Below, in pieces: positions 10,836-21,209 of a stretch of DNA of 63,100 nucleotides. The translations under genes and the position numbers were made by a program. The first letter of the stretch is position 1, and each line of letters starts with the position of its first letter. The stretch comes from Actinomycetospora lutea (GTDB lineage Bacteria; Actinomycetota; Actinomycetes; Mycobacteriales; Pseudonocardiaceae), in NCBI RefSeq assembly GCF_028737205.1, contig NZ_JAQZAL010000034.1, forward strand, positions 1 through 63,100, in the 5' to 3' direction. The notes beneath the pieces are model-generated. The model ran no database searches. It worked only from the letters and a program-made list of their open reading frames with translations, and was not told where the DNA came from.

Positions 10836-11404
10836 GCCTCGTCGTCCCCGCGGCGGCCGACCGCGCCGCGCTCGCCGACGTCGTCGCCCGCGTGGTGCGC
10901 CTCGACCCGGCCGCGGTGGTGCGGCTGCGCGCGGGCGGGGACACGGTCACGCTGTGGGCGGGCACCCCGTTCGCGGTGCTCGTGACCACCGCGGCGCCCG
11001 GGCACGTCGATCCCGCCGACGTCACGGTGATGGGGTCCGACCTGCTCGCGGCGCTGTCGGTCGTCGACGCCCCCGAGGTGGACCCGGGCCGGGCGGTGGA
11101 CGACCGCTGGCGCGGCGACCTGCCGGGCGAGGTGGGCTGGGACGTGGTGGGGGAGATCCCGGCGGCGGAGATCGACGACGTCGTCGCGCGCGCCGACCCG
11201 GCGGGGCTCGACGCGACGGCGTGGGAGGGCGGCGGCGTGCGCGTGCCCGCGCGCTGCGTCGTCGCGGTGGCCGGGATGGGCCGGCCGGAGGGCGGCGCGC
11301 CGGTGCCCGTAGCGCTCTCGGGCGACGGGGCGTGGATGCGCCTGGACCTCGGCGGCGCGGCGGTCGTCCGCCACCGCCGCCCGGCCCTCACCGTCCTTGT
11401 GTGA
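10832..11404 (+). CDS. Conserved hypothetical protein following the thioesterase
   Basis: This 190-residue soluble protein has no motif I recognise. It is rich in Asp, Val and Ala and looks like an alternating alpha/beta fold (VTLWAGTPFAVLVTTAAPG, WDVVGEIPAAEIDDVVARAD). GTG 10832 was chosen because it overlaps the thioesterase stop as GTGA, which indicates translational coupling. By position it corresponds to Rv2474c of M. tuberculosis. Its stop codon lies inside the left arm of the inverted repeat that ends the operon. Confidence 0.65.
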   Translation: MSLVVPAAADRAALADVVARVVRLDPAAVVRLRAGGDTVTLWAGTPFAVLVTTAAPGHVDPADVTVMGSDLLAALSVVDAPEVDPGRAVDDRWRGDLPGEVGWDVVGEIPAAEIDDVVARADPAGLDATAWEGGGVRVPARCVVAVAGMGRPEGGAPVPVALSGDGAWMRLDLGGAAVVRHRRPALTVLV

Positions 11405-11440
11405 GCGAACTCCGGGGCTATGGCCCCGAACTTCGCTCAC
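11401..11440. terminator. Bidirectional terminator hairpin
   Basis: The arms GTGAGCGAA and TTCGCTCAC (9 bp, perfect) enclose a second CCGGGGC/GGCCCCG stem. The structure sits between two converging genes. The stop codon of the + strand gene lies in its left arm and the - strand gene ends 4 nt beyond the right arm. There is no U-run, as is usual for actinobacterial terminators. Confidence 0.65.
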
Positions 11441-11443
11441 GTA

Positions 11444-12145
11444 TCAGCCGAGGTGGGCGCGCAGGAAGTCGCGGGTGGCGCTCCAGGCCTTGAGGGCCTG
11501 CTCGGGGTCGTAGGTGCCCAGGTGGTTCTCCTCGTTGAAGAACGCGTGTCCCGAGGGATAGATCCGGAAGTCCGGGATGACGCCGGACTCCGCCTCGATC
11601 CGCTCGGCGAGCTCCTCGACGGCCTCCGGCGGGGCCATCTCGTCCTCCTCGCCGAAGTGGCCGAGCAGGGGCGCGGAGAGGGTCGCGAAGCTCGGGTAGT
11701 CCTCGCCCAGCACGCCGTAGAACGGCACCGCGGCACCGATCTTGTCGCCCTGCTGCGCGGCGAGGACCAGCACGAACCCGCCGCCCATGCAGAAACCGAC
11801 CGCGCCGACCTGGGCTCCCACGACGGCCTCGTGCCCGAGCAGGAAGTCGACGGCGCCGGCGAGGTCGGTGGCCGCCTGATCGACGGGCAGCTCCTGCATG
11901 AGCCGGCCAGCCTCGTCGGCGTCGTGGGTGGTGGTGCCGCCGTAGAGGTCGGGCGCGAGGGCCACGAACCCCTCGGCCGCGAGGCGGTGGGCGACGTCGG
12001 CGATGTGGGCGGTGAGGCCCCACCACTCCTGGATGACGATGACGCCCGGTCCCGACCCCGATTCGGGCAGCGCCAGGTAGCCGTGGGCGGTGCGCCCGCC
12101 GGAGGGGAACGAGACGTTCTGCAGCGGGTTGTCGGGCACCGTCAC
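11444..12145 (-). CDS. Dienelactone hydrolase family protein
   Basis: This cytosolic alpha/beta hydrolase (233 aa) belongs to the carboxymethylenebutenolidase family. The nucleophile elbow is GFCMGGGF, where Cys replaces Ser as in true dienelactone hydrolases; the acid (GEEDEM) and His (SGHAFF) regions are in place. EWWGL near residue 40 is the family's N-terminal motif. GTG 12145 overlaps the stop of the truncated hemoglobin gene as GTGA. It could open a lactone from aromatic ring cleavage or act as a general esterase; context does not decide. Confidence 0.85.
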   Translation of the reverse strand: MTVPDNPLQNVSFPSGGRTAHGYLALPESGSGPGVIVIQEWWGLTAHIADVAHRLAAEGFVALAPDLYGGTTTHDADEAGRLMQELPVDQAATDLAGAVDFLLGHEAVVGAQVGAVGFCMGGGFVLVLAAQQGDKIGAAVPFYGVLGEDYPSFATLSAPLLGHFGEEDEMAPPEAVEELAERIEAESGVIPDFRIYPSGHAFFNEENHLGTYDPEQALKAWSATRDFLRAHLG

Positions 12146-12540
12146 CAGGCCTTGTTCATCATGCTCGTCGCGGCCATCTCGAAGTACTCCCACATCTGCC
12201 GGCGCCGCTCCTCGGGCAGGTCGGCCTCGTCGACGGCGACGCGCATGCAGCGCAGCCACGCGTCGCGCTCGAGCGGCCCGATGGGGAACGGGCCGTGCCG
12301 CATGCGCAGCCGGGGGTGTCCGCGCTGGTGGGAGTAGGTCTGCGGGCCGCCCCAGTACTGCTCGAGGAACATGAGCAGCCGCTGCTCGGCCGGGCCGAGG
12401 TCCTCCTCCGGGTAGAGGGGACGCAGGACCGGGTCGTCGGCGACCTGCTCGTAGAAGCGGTGCACGATCCCCGCGAACGTCTCGTGCCCGCCCACGACCT
12501 CGTAGAACGTCTCGGGTCGGCCGGCCTGTGGTGCGCTCAC
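12142..12540 (-). CDS. glbO: Group II truncated hemoglobin (GlbO-like)
   Basis: This heme protein (132 aa) has a 2-over-2 globin fold and is thought to bind O2 or NO in redox defence. Landmarks align with M. tuberculosis GlbO as I recall it: TyrB10 at Y30 (RFY), TyrCD1 at Y43 (PLY), proximal HisF8 at H82 (RMRH) and TrpG8 at W95 (DAW), with YWGGPQTYS and [11 protein letters not shown] almost unchanged. GTG 12540 was chosen over the longer frame because GGTGGGG precedes it and it gives the normal length. It sits between mscS (52 nt upstream) and the dienelactone hydrolase gene (4-nt overlap) in one operon. Confidence 0.93.
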   Translation of the reverse strand: MSAPQAGRPETFYEVVGGHETFAGIVHRFYEQVADDPVLRPLYPEEDLGPAEQRLLMFLEQYWGGPQTYSHQRGHPRLRMRHGPFPIGPLERDAWLRCMRVAVDEADLPEERRRQMWEYFEMAATSMMNKAW

Positions 12541-12591
12541 CCCACCACCGTCCCAGATCCGGTGCCGGCGGGTGGCACCAGACCTGCCCAC

Positions 12592-13665
12592 TCACACCGC
12601 GGGGGTGCCGGGTCCCGCGACCCCGGGCCGGCCGGCGAACGGGTAGGGCGCGGGCACGCCCGAGGCGTCGAGCTGGGTCTTGATCTCGGCGGCGACGGCA
12701 CGCTGCACGGCCCACTGCTCGCCGGGGCGGGTCTTGATGGTCAGGCGCATGAGCACGCCCTCGGCGGTGACGGACTGGACGCCGAGCATCTCCGGCGGCG
12801 CGATCACCTTGCTCGCGATCTTGGGTTCGGCGCACTCGGCGTTCGCGGCGCGCTCGGCGATCTCGAGGGCATCGTCGACGTCGGCGCTGTGCCCGACGGG
12901 GATGTCGACGACGGCCACCGAGTAGCCCTGGCTGGAGTTGCCGACGCGCAGCACCTCGCCGTTGCGGACGTACCAGACGGTCCCGGCGATGTCGCGCAGC
13001 GTCGTCACCCGCAGGCCGACGGCCTCCACGGTGCCGGTGGCCTCGCCGAGGTCGACGACGTCGCCGACGCCGTACTGGTCCTCGAGCATCATGAAGATGC
13101 CGGACAGGAAGTCGCGGACGAGGTTCTGCGCGCCGAACCCGATCGCGACGCCGACGATGCCCGCCGAGGCGATGATCGGGGCGAGGTTGACCCCGAACTC
13201 GCCCAGGATCAGCACGAACGCGACCCCGTAGATCAGGATCGTCGAGAACGACCGCAGGACCGACCCGATCGCCTGGGCGCGCTGCGTGCGCCGCTCGACC
13301 ATCAGCGGGGCGGCGTCGCGCAGCGTGCGCACGGCGCGGTCGCGCAGCGGGCGCAGCAGCGCCGGGACCCGGCCCTCGCGCGCCCCGCTGGTCAGGCGCC
13401 CGATCGCGCGGTGCACCGCGAACCGCAGCACCACCGCGACGACGATGATCAGGAGCACGACGACGAGGTGCGTGATCAGCTGGTCGGCCGAGCGGGAGAG
13501 CCAGTCGGTCTGCGTGAGCTCGTAGACGCGCTGGCACAGCGAGCCCTGGTCGGCGGCGCACGCCGGCGGTTGCGAGGGCAGCGACAGGGGCGACGAGAAG
13601 TCGAGCGCGGGCCCCGGGGCGGGCGTCGGGGTGGCCGGGGGCGGCGTCGGCGGCGGCACGGTCAC
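12592..13665 (-). CDS. mscS: Small-conductance mechanosensitive channel, MscS family
   Basis: This inner-membrane channel (357 aa) should open under membrane tension to release solutes on hypo-osmotic shock. A Pro-rich N-terminus is followed by a transmembrane helix (HLVVVLLIIVVAVVLRF), further spans around IYGVAFVLILGEFGV and IIASAGIVGVAIGFGAQ, and the pore-lining segment ending QNLVRDFLSGIFMMLEDQ. The beta domain signature YGVGDVVDLGEATGTVEAVG is typical. GTG 13665 lies 8 nt after a TACCGT box, so a leaderless start is likely. It heads the mscS-glbO-hydrolase operon. Confidence 0.92.
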   Translation of the reverse strand: MTVPPPTPPPATPTPAPGPALDFSSPLSLPSQPPACAADQGSLCQRVYELTQTDWLSRSADQLITHLVVVLLIIVVAVVLRFAVHRAIGRLTSGAREGRVPALLRPLRDRAVRTLRDAAPLMVERRTQRAQAIGSVLRSFSTILIYGVAFVLILGEFGVNLAPIIASAGIVGVAIGFGAQNLVRDFLSGIFMMLEDQYGVGDVVDLGEATGTVEAVGLRVTTLRDIAGTVWYVRNGEVLRVGNSSQGYSVAVVDIPVGHSADVDDALEIAERAANAECAEPKIASKVIAPPEMLGVQSVTAEGVLMRLTIKTRPGEQWAVQRAVAAEIKTQLDASGVPAPYPFAGRPGVAGPGTPAV

Positions 13666-13673
13666 GTTCCCCG

Positions 13674-13679
13674 ACGGTA
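13674..13679 (-). promoter_or_regulatory. -10 box for leaderless mscS
   Basis: Read on the minus strand, TACCGT stands 8 nt before the GTG of mscS. The arrangement matches other predicted leaderless promoters in the window. Confidence 0.4.
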
Positions 13680-13765
13680 GAGCACGGTCCGGCGGCCCTC
13701 CCGACGTCCACCCGACAGCCGGCGACGCCCCGGTGACACGCCGGTGGCGCCCCGATGCGTTCGGT

Positions 13766-13781
13766 GAGAACACACGTGCGA
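13766..13781. promoter_or_regulatory. Weak SOS-box-like site before the HNH nuclease
   Basis: GAGAACACACGTGCGA keeps GAAC-N4-GT-CGA of the mycobacterial LexA consensus TCGAAC-N4-GTTCGA, with nine of twelve defined positions matching. It lies in the divergent region about 50 nt before the HNH nuclease start. The match is imperfect and may be chance. Confidence 0.25.
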
Positions 13782-13831
13782 TCGGGCCCGTTGTGTGGTC
13801 GACTAGGGCCAACTCGGCGGGAGGTGGTCGT

Positions 13832-14515
13832 GTGCACGAACGACAACCCGGCAGCGTGACTCCGCTGGTCAGCGAGGTCCCGCCCACCACCGCGCCCCTC
13901 GGCGCGTCCGACCCTCCCGATCCCCCCGGCCTGACCGTCGCTCCCCCTCTCGCTCTCGACTCCCCGGACGATCCCCTCGCCCCGCCGCCGTCGCCGCCGT
14001 GGGGCCGACGCCGGGTCCTGCTCCTCAACGCCACCTTCGAGCCCCTCACCGCGCTGCCCCTCCGGCGCGCGATCGTGCTGCTGGTCTGCGGCAAGGCCGA
14101 GGTGGTCCACGGCGACGCCGCCGGCCTCGTCCTGCACTCGGCCACCGGCTCGGTGGAGGTCCCGTCGGTCATCCGGCTCCGCACCTACGTCCGCGTGCCC
14201 TACCGGGCGCGGGTGCCGCTGACGCGGGCCGCGCTCATGCACCGCGACCGGTTCCGGTGCGCCTACTGCGGCGGGCGCGCCGAGACCATCGACCACGTGG
14301 TGCCCCGCAGCCGTGGCGGCACGCACACCTGGGAGAACTGCGTCGCGTGCTGCGCGCGGTGCAACCACCGCAAGGCGGACAAGCTGCTCGCCGAGCTCGG
14401 GTGGCCCCTGCGCACCATGCCGACCGCGCCCCGCGGGCGGCACTGGCGCCTGCTCGCCGGGCTCGTCGACGCCGACCCGCTCTGGCTGCCCTATCTCGGG
14501 GAGACCGCCGCCTGA
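13832..14515 (+). CDS. HNH endonuclease domain protein
   Basis: This 227-residue protein has a Pro/Asp-rich N-terminal stretch, a central strand-rich domain (VLLLNATFEPLTALPLRRAI) and a C-terminal HNH nuclease with two zinc-binding CxxC pairs: FRCAYCGG, TIDHVVPRSRGG (the catalytic His in DHV) and CCARCNHRKADK. This architecture is common and conserved in actinobacteria, where its role is not established; DNA repair or nicking is an inference. GTG 13832 has GGGAGG 7 nt upstream. The gene is divergent from mscS and about 40 nt from the amidase. Confidence 0.85.
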   Translation: MHERQPGSVTPLVSEVPPTTAPLGASDPPDPPGLTVAPPLALDSPDDPLAPPPSPPWGRRRVLLLNATFEPLTALPLRRAIVLLVCGKAEVVHGDAAGLVLHSATGSVEVPSVIRLRTYVRVPYRARVPLTRAALMHRDRFRCAYCGGRAETIDHVVPRSRGGTHTWENCVACCARCNHRKADKLLAELGWPLRTMPTAPRGRHWRLLAGLVDADPLWLPYLGETAA

Positions 14516-14555
14516 CGCGTCGCCCGGACCGCCGATGCGGCACCATCGGGCAACC

Positions 14556-15974
14556 GTGAGCGATCTCCACGAGCTGAGCGCCCTCGAGACCGCCGCCGCG
14601 GTGCGCCACGGCGACGTCACGGCCCTCGAGGTGGTCGACGCCGCCCTCGCCCGCGCCGAGCGCCTGGGACCCGCCCTGGGCGCGTTCACGGTGCTCACGG
14701 CCGAGCGCGCCCGCGCCGCGGCCCGCGCGCTCGACCGTGACGGGGTGGACGGCGCCGGCCCGCTCGCCGGGGTGCCGACGGCCGTCAAGGACCTCACCGC
14801 CACCGCCGGCGTCCCGACGGGGCGGGGCTCGGTGATCTACGACGGCTGGGTCCCCGACCGCGACGACGACGTGGTGGGCCTGCTGCGCGGCGCCGGGACG
14901 ATCAGCATCGGCAAGACCGCGGTGCCCGAGTTCGGGCTGCCCTGCTACACCGAGCCCGCCGTGGGCCCGCCGGCCGTCACCCCGTGGGACCGCTCGCGCT
15001 CGGCCGGCGGCTCGTCCGGCGGGGCGGCGGCCGCGGTCGCCGCCGGCATCCTGCCCGTCGCGCACGGCACCGACGGGGGCGGCTCGATCCGGATCCCCGC
15101 CTCGGCGTGCGGGCTGGTCGGCCTCAAGACCACCCGCGGGCGCATCCCTGCTGGTCCGGCCGGCGGCGACCCGGCCGGGCTCTCGGTGCACGGCCCGCTC
15201 GCGCGCACGGTCGCCGACGCCGCGGCGCTGCTCGACGCGATGGCCGTGACCGCGCCGGGGGAGCCCTTCGTCCCCGCCGCGCCCCCGCGGGGCGGTTTCC
15301 TGGGGGCGCTGGCCGGGCCGGCGCCCCGGCGGCGGATCGCGCTGGCCGTGGACGCGCCGCTGGACGGGGTGGCGGTCGACCCCGCGTGCCGCGCCGCCGC
15401 CGAGGACGTCGCGACCCTGCTGGCCGAGCTCGGGCACGAGGTCGAGCCGGTCGCGCTCCGGCTGCCCGACGAGGGCGTCGCCGCGTTCCTGACGCTGTGG
15501 ACGGTGCTCTCGCTCGGCGACCCCGTCGAGCCCGCCGACGAGCCGCGCCTGCAGCCGCTGACGCGGTACCTGCGGGCCCGCGGGCGGGAGGTGACGGGGG
15601 CGGCGGCGATGGCCGCGCTCCACACGGTGCAGGTCGTCACGCGCGCCGTCGTCGCCGAGCGCGCGGGCTACGACGCGGTCCTGACGCCGACCGTCGCGCT
15701 GCCGCCGCGCCCGCTCGGGTGGTTCACCGAGACCGGCGACCCCGCCGACGACTTCGCGCGCCAGATCGCGTTCACGCCGTGGACCGCCATCGCGAACCTC
15801 ACCGGCGAGCCCGCGATCTCCCTGCCGCTGGGGTGGTCGGCGGGCCTGCCGCTCGGGGTGGCGCTGCGGGGGCGGCGCGGCGAGGAGTCGGTGCTGCTGG
15901 GCCTGGCCGCCGAGCTGGAGGCCGCGCGCCCGTGGCGGGACCGTCGTCCGCCCGAGGGGTGGAACGAGGTGTGA
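14556..15974 (+). CDS. Amidase signature family enzyme
   Basis: This cytosolic amidase (472 aa) hydrolyses a C-N amide bond. The Ser-cisSer-Lys triad has exact family spacing: K78 (AVKDL), S153 (GGSSGG) and S177 (GTDGGGSIRIP). The substrate is unknown. Members closest to GatA usually sit with gatB/gatC, which are absent here, so this is a stand-alone amidase. GTG 14556 is preferred; ATG 14535 in the same frame is possible. A CACCAT element lies just upstream, but its spacing to GTG is 9 nt. Confidence 0.88.
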   Translation: MSDLHELSALETAAAVRHGDVTALEVVDAALARAERLGPALGAFTVLTAERARAAARALDRDGVDGAGPLAGVPTAVKDLTATAGVPTGRGSVIYDGWVPDRDDDVVGLLRGAGTISIGKTAVPEFGLPCYTEPAVGPPAVTPWDRSRSAGGSSGGAAAAVAAGILPVAHGTDGGGSIRIPASACGLVGLKTTRGRIPAGPAGGDPAGLSVHGPLARTVADAAALLDAMAVTAPGEPFVPAAPPRGGFLGALAGPAPRRRIALAVDAPLDGVAVDPACRAAAEDVATLLAELGHEVEPVALRLPDEGVAAFLTLWTVLSLGDPVEPADEPRLQPLTRYLRARGREVTGAAAMAALHTVQVVTRAVVAERAGYDAVLTPTVALPPRPLGWFTETGDPADDFARQIAFTPWTAIANLTGEPAISLPLGWSAGLPLGVALRGRRGEESVLLGLAAELEAARPWRDRRPPEGWNEV

Positions 15975-16052
15975 GCGAGCGTCCTACGACGGGACGTCGT
16001 GGGAGACGGAGCGCAGCGGGAGCTCGACCCGTCGGGATCGGCGCCGATCCAC

Positions 16053-16058
16053 TACGGT
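16053..16058 (+). promoter_or_regulatory. -10 box for leaderless ctaJ-like gene
   Basis: TACGGT is followed after exactly 7 nt by the GTG at 16066, with no Shine-Dalgarno sequence between. This favours 16066 over the earlier in-frame GTG at 16057, which would overlap the box. Confidence 0.45.
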
Positions 16059-16065
16059 GCTGCGC

Positions 16066-16320
16066 GTGAGCCCGCTGACCACCTTCCTGCTCTACGGTGT
16101 GACCTCCATCGCGGGGATCGCCCTGATCGCGGCCATGACCCTCATCCGCCCGTCGTCGCGCGGCGCGCGCTACCGCTCCGGCGACGCGTGGGACCACGAA
16201 CCGCTGTGGTGGATGGGCAACCCCCGAGGCTCGGGCGTCGCCGGGCCGACCGTCGAGGCCGTGCCCGCCGGCGCGGCCGCCGAGCACACCGCCCGAGGAG
16301 GCGCTCGTGGCACGTGGTGA
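16066..16320 (+). CDS. ctaJ: Small membrane protein resembling cytochrome aa3 subunit CtaJ
   Basis: This 84-residue protein has one N-terminal transmembrane helix (TTFLLYGVTSIAGIALIAAM) followed by a cytoplasmic segment with the motif DHEPLWWMGNP. From memory, the actinobacterial cytochrome aa3 accessory subunit CtaJ has the same size, single span and a terminal EPLWW motif, and lies next to a DUF5130 gene, as here. The gene overlaps the next by 14 nt, so the two are made together. The assignment rests on motif and context, not alignment. Confidence 0.6.
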   Translation: MSPLTTFLLYGVTSIAGIALIAAMTLIRPSSRGARYRSGDAWDHEPLWWMGNPRGSGVAGPTVEAVPAGAAAEHTARGGARGTW

Positions 16321-16834
16321 GGTCGTCCCGGCCGTTCAGGACGCGCCGGGACAGACGACCCGACTGACCAGCGGTCCCGGTGTCCTCGAGGACCCGGTGT
16401 ACGGCCAGGCGCGCGTCGCCACCGCCTCCGGGCGGATCTCCGAGGCGGCCGACGTGCTCGCCGAGGACTCGCGCACCCCGTTCTCCGCGTCGCAGCTCTC
16501 CCGGCTCGACGAGGCGCTGACGCTGGCCTGCCGCGAGACCGGGCTGCTGTTCACCCTGTGGGTGGGCGCGCTCGGCACCCGCTCGCGGGAGCGCGCCGAG
16601 GAGCTGCACGCCTCGCTCGGCGACCGCGCCGACGAGGCGATCGTCGTCGCCGTGTCCCCGGGCGAGCGCGTCGTCGAGATCGTCACCGGCGCCGAGTCGA
16701 GCCGCCGCATCGACGACCGCGCCGCCAAGCTCGCGGTGATGAGCATGGTCGCCTCCTTCAAGGAGTCCGACCTCGTCGGCGGCATGGTCGAGGGCATCAC
16801 GATGCTCGCCGACCAGGCCGGCGGCGCCCACTAG
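16307..16834 (+). CDS. DUF5130 protein, respiratory supercomplex-associated (PRSAF1-like)
   Basis: This 175-residue protein resembles the DUF5130 family, whose mycobacterial member is found bound to the cytochrome bcc-aa3 supercomplex (PRSAF1, from memory). The core [30 protein letters not shown] and [12 protein letters not shown] is characteristic. The fold looks like a TPM/CHASE-type alpha/beta domain; there is no obvious membrane span. GTG 16307 has GAGGAGG at 16295-16301 and overlaps the ctaJ-like gene. The pair points to respiratory chain assembly or stability. Confidence 0.7.
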   Translation: MARGEVVPAVQDAPGQTTRLTSGPGVLEDPVYGQARVATASGRISEAADVLAEDSRTPFSASQLSRLDEALTLACRETGLLFTLWVGALGTRSRERAEELHASLGDRADEAIVVAVSPGERVVEIVTGAESSRRIDDRAAKLAVMSMVASFKESDLVGGMVEGITMLADQAGGAH

Positions 16835-16893
16835 CGCATCCGGGGGTACCCGGGCCGCCTGTTCGCGCCATTCGTTCGTGCCCGGGGGCGGCC
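16835..16893. terminator. Convergent intergenic region with terminator-like pairing
   Basis: This 59-bp gap separates the ends of the DUF5130 gene and pepN. GGGCCGCC near its start can pair with GGCGGCCT at its end, and CGGGGGTACCCG is a local palindrome. It is a plausible two-way terminator without a U-run. Confidence 0.35.
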
Positions 16894-19509
<2,616 letters not shown>

Positions 19510-19515
19510 GGCGCC

Positions 19516-19521
19516 ACCCTA
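19516..19521 (-). promoter_or_regulatory. -10 box for pepN
   Basis: On the minus strand TAGGGT ends 6 nt before the GTG start of pepN. The same bases contain AGGGTGG, which could instead act as a ribosome site, so the leaderless reading is uncertain. Confidence 0.35.
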
Positions 19522-19596
19522 GGCCGACCGGGAACATCACGGGCCGTCCCGGGGGTTGGCCCGAGTGAGGACCTCGGAGAAGGGAACCCGACCGTC

Positions 19597-20205
19597 ATGG
19601 CAGACAAGACCCGCGTCGACTTCTGGTTCGACCCGCTGTGCCCGTTCGCCTGGATCACGTCGCGCTGGATGCTCGAGGTCGAGAAGGTGCGTGACGTCGA
19701 GACGCACTGGCACGTCATGAGCCTGGCCGTGCTGAACGAGGGCAGGGACCTGCCCGAGAACTACGCCGAGATGATGAAGAAGGCGTGGGGTCCCGTCCGG
19801 GTCGCGATCGCCGCGGCGCAGCAGAAGGGCGACGACATCCTCGCCCCGCTGTACACCGCGATGGGCACCGAGATCCACAACAACGGCAACAAGGACTTCG
19901 ACGACGTCATCGCCAAGGCGCTCGACGAGGTCGGTCTCGACAGCTCGCTCGCGCAGGCCGCGCACACCGACGAGTACGACGAGGCCCTGAAGAAGAGCCA
20001 CCACGAGGGCATGGACCCCGTGGGCATGGACGTCGGCACCCCGGTCATCCACGTCGAGGGCTCGGCGTACTTCGGTCCCGTGCTGACCCGCATCCCCAGG
20101 GGCGAGCAGGCCGGCCGGATCTTCGACGGCGCGAAGCTCCTCGCCGGCTACGAATACTTCTACGAGCTCAAGCGCACGCGCGACACCGAGCTCCAGTTCG
20201 ACTGA
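19597..20205 (+). CDS. DsbA/thioredoxin-fold protein related to Rv2466c, with CPFA active site
   Basis: This 202-residue DsbA-fold protein resembles mycothiol-dependent disulfide reductase Rv2466c over its full length: [72 protein letters not shown]. The active site reads C15-P-F-A18, so the resolving Cys of the CPWC motif is replaced by Ala. A monothiol mechanism using mycothiol, or a glutathione S-transferase-like role, would follow. ATG 19597 has GGAGAAGGG upstream. It is divergent from pepN and lies where Rv2466c lies in M. tuberculosis. Confidence 0.85.
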   Translation: MADKTRVDFWFDPLCPFAWITSRWMLEVEKVRDVETHWHVMSLAVLNEGRDLPENYAEMMKKAWGPVRVAIAAAQQKGDDILAPLYTAMGTEIHNNGNKDFDDVIAKALDEVGLDSSLAQAAHTDEYDEALKKSHHEGMDPVGMDVGTPVIHVEGSAYFGPVLTRIPRGEQAGRIFDGAKLLAGYEYFYELKRTRDTELQFD

Positions 20206-20222
20206 CCGCCCGGGAGGACCGA

Positions 20223-20247
20223 CGCCGGCGTCACATCGACGCCGGCG
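20223..20247. terminator. Convergent terminator hairpin
   Basis: The arms CGCCGGCG (20223-20230) and CGCCGGCG (20240-20247) form a perfect 8-bp stem between the converging DsbA-like and dioxygenase genes. The stop codon of the dioxygenase gene lies in the 9-nt loop. There is no U-run. Confidence 0.5.
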
Positions 20248-21127
20248 CCTCCTTCTGCTGGAGCGCGAACAGGCTGGTGTAGCCGCCCGACCAGTCCGGC
20301 GGCACCAGGCACGGCCGCGGGTCGTGGTGCGCCCAGCGCGCCCGCTCGCCGCGCACGACCTCCTCGGCGTGGCTCGAGGGCAGCGGGTTCGCGGTGTACG
20401 GGAACGCGTCGGCGGCCTTGTAGACGTTGAGCAGCAGCGGGCGCCCGATCGGCGAGTCGTTGGCCGCCGAGTGGTGCGCCGCGCGGCAGTTGTGGATCGT
20501 CACCGAACCCGCGGGGCCGGGCAGGTAGGCGGTCCGGTTCACGTCGAGCCCGGCCGCGTCCTGCGGGTTCAACGCGCCCGCCCACGCGCCGTCGTCGCCG
20601 TACAGGTCATACAGCGGCCCGTCGTGGCTGCCGGGCAGGACCCCGAGCGGGCCCTGCTCCATCCCGCAGTCGTACAGGTAGGTCCCGAAGGTCAGCGGCG
20701 TGTAGTTGGTGTGCGGCCAGTACTGGATGTCCTGGTGCCACTTCACCTCGGCGCCGCCGCGCGCCCACTTGAAGTTGAGCTTCGAGTGGTGGAAGGCGAC
20801 GTCGGGACCGACGAGATCCGCGGCGACGTCGGCGAGCACGGAGTCGCGGGCGTAGGCCCAGTAGTCCGGGTGCTGGTCGACGGGGCTCGTGACGCGGCGC
20901 AGGCGCGGGGCGTCGGCGGTGTGGTCGGGCTCGAGGTCGAAGACCCGGTCGGACGCGGTGAGCGCCCGGCTGCGCTCGACCATCTCCTCGGTGGCGGCCC
21001 GCAGGCGCTCCAGCCACTCCTCGGGGATCAGGCGCTCGAGGAGCAGGTAGCCGTCCGCCCAGTACGACTCACGCTGCTCCTCGGTGAGCACCTTCGCGGG
21101 TGTGCGTCGGATGTCGTCGATGAGCAT
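20231..21127 (-). CDS. Phytanoyl-CoA dioxygenase (PhyH) family protein
   Basis: This 298-residue protein belongs to the Fe(II)/2-oxoglutarate-dependent PhyH family, which hydroxylates small or acyl substrates. The iron ligands appear as the HQD motif (VKWHQDIQYW) and the distal His in RAAHHSAAN, with Arg for 2-oxoglutarate in GRPLLLNVY. ATG 21127 has GGAGG with 6-8 nt spacing. It is divergent from an aldehyde dehydrogenase gene 82 nt away; a shared catabolic role, with the dioxygenase making an aldehyde or hydroxylated intermediate, is a guess. Confidence 0.85.
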   Translation of the reverse strand: MLIDDIRRTPAKVLTEEQRESYWADGYLLLERLIPEEWLERLRAATEEMVERSRALTASDRVFDLEPDHTADAPRLRRVTSPVDQHPDYWAYARDSVLADVAADLVGPDVAFHHSKLNFKWARGGAEVKWHQDIQYWPHTNYTPLTFGTYLYDCGMEQGPLGVLPGSHDGPLYDLYGDDGAWAGALNPQDAAGLDVNRTAYLPGPAGSVTIHNCRAAHHSAANDSPIGRPLLLNVYKAADAFPYTANPLPSSHAEEVVRGERARWAHHDPRPCLVPPDWSGGYTSLFALQQKEAPASM

Positions 21128-21209
21128 GAGGGGCCTCCACGCTGTGTGTCCGTGCTCACACGGTAGGTCACAGCAGCGGCCACGTCGCCCCGTCGGGCAG
21201 GGTGGGGAC

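Noticed and set aside
13631..14184. Extended frames of mscS and the HNH gene reaching into each other
   Set aside because: Promoter spacing and the HNH ribosome site place both starts in the divergent gap, so the overlap is not real.
16866..16879. GTTCGC-N5-TCG, ClgR-like, near the pepN stop
   Set aside because: It lies between converging gene ends with no promoter nearby and mismatches the consensus.
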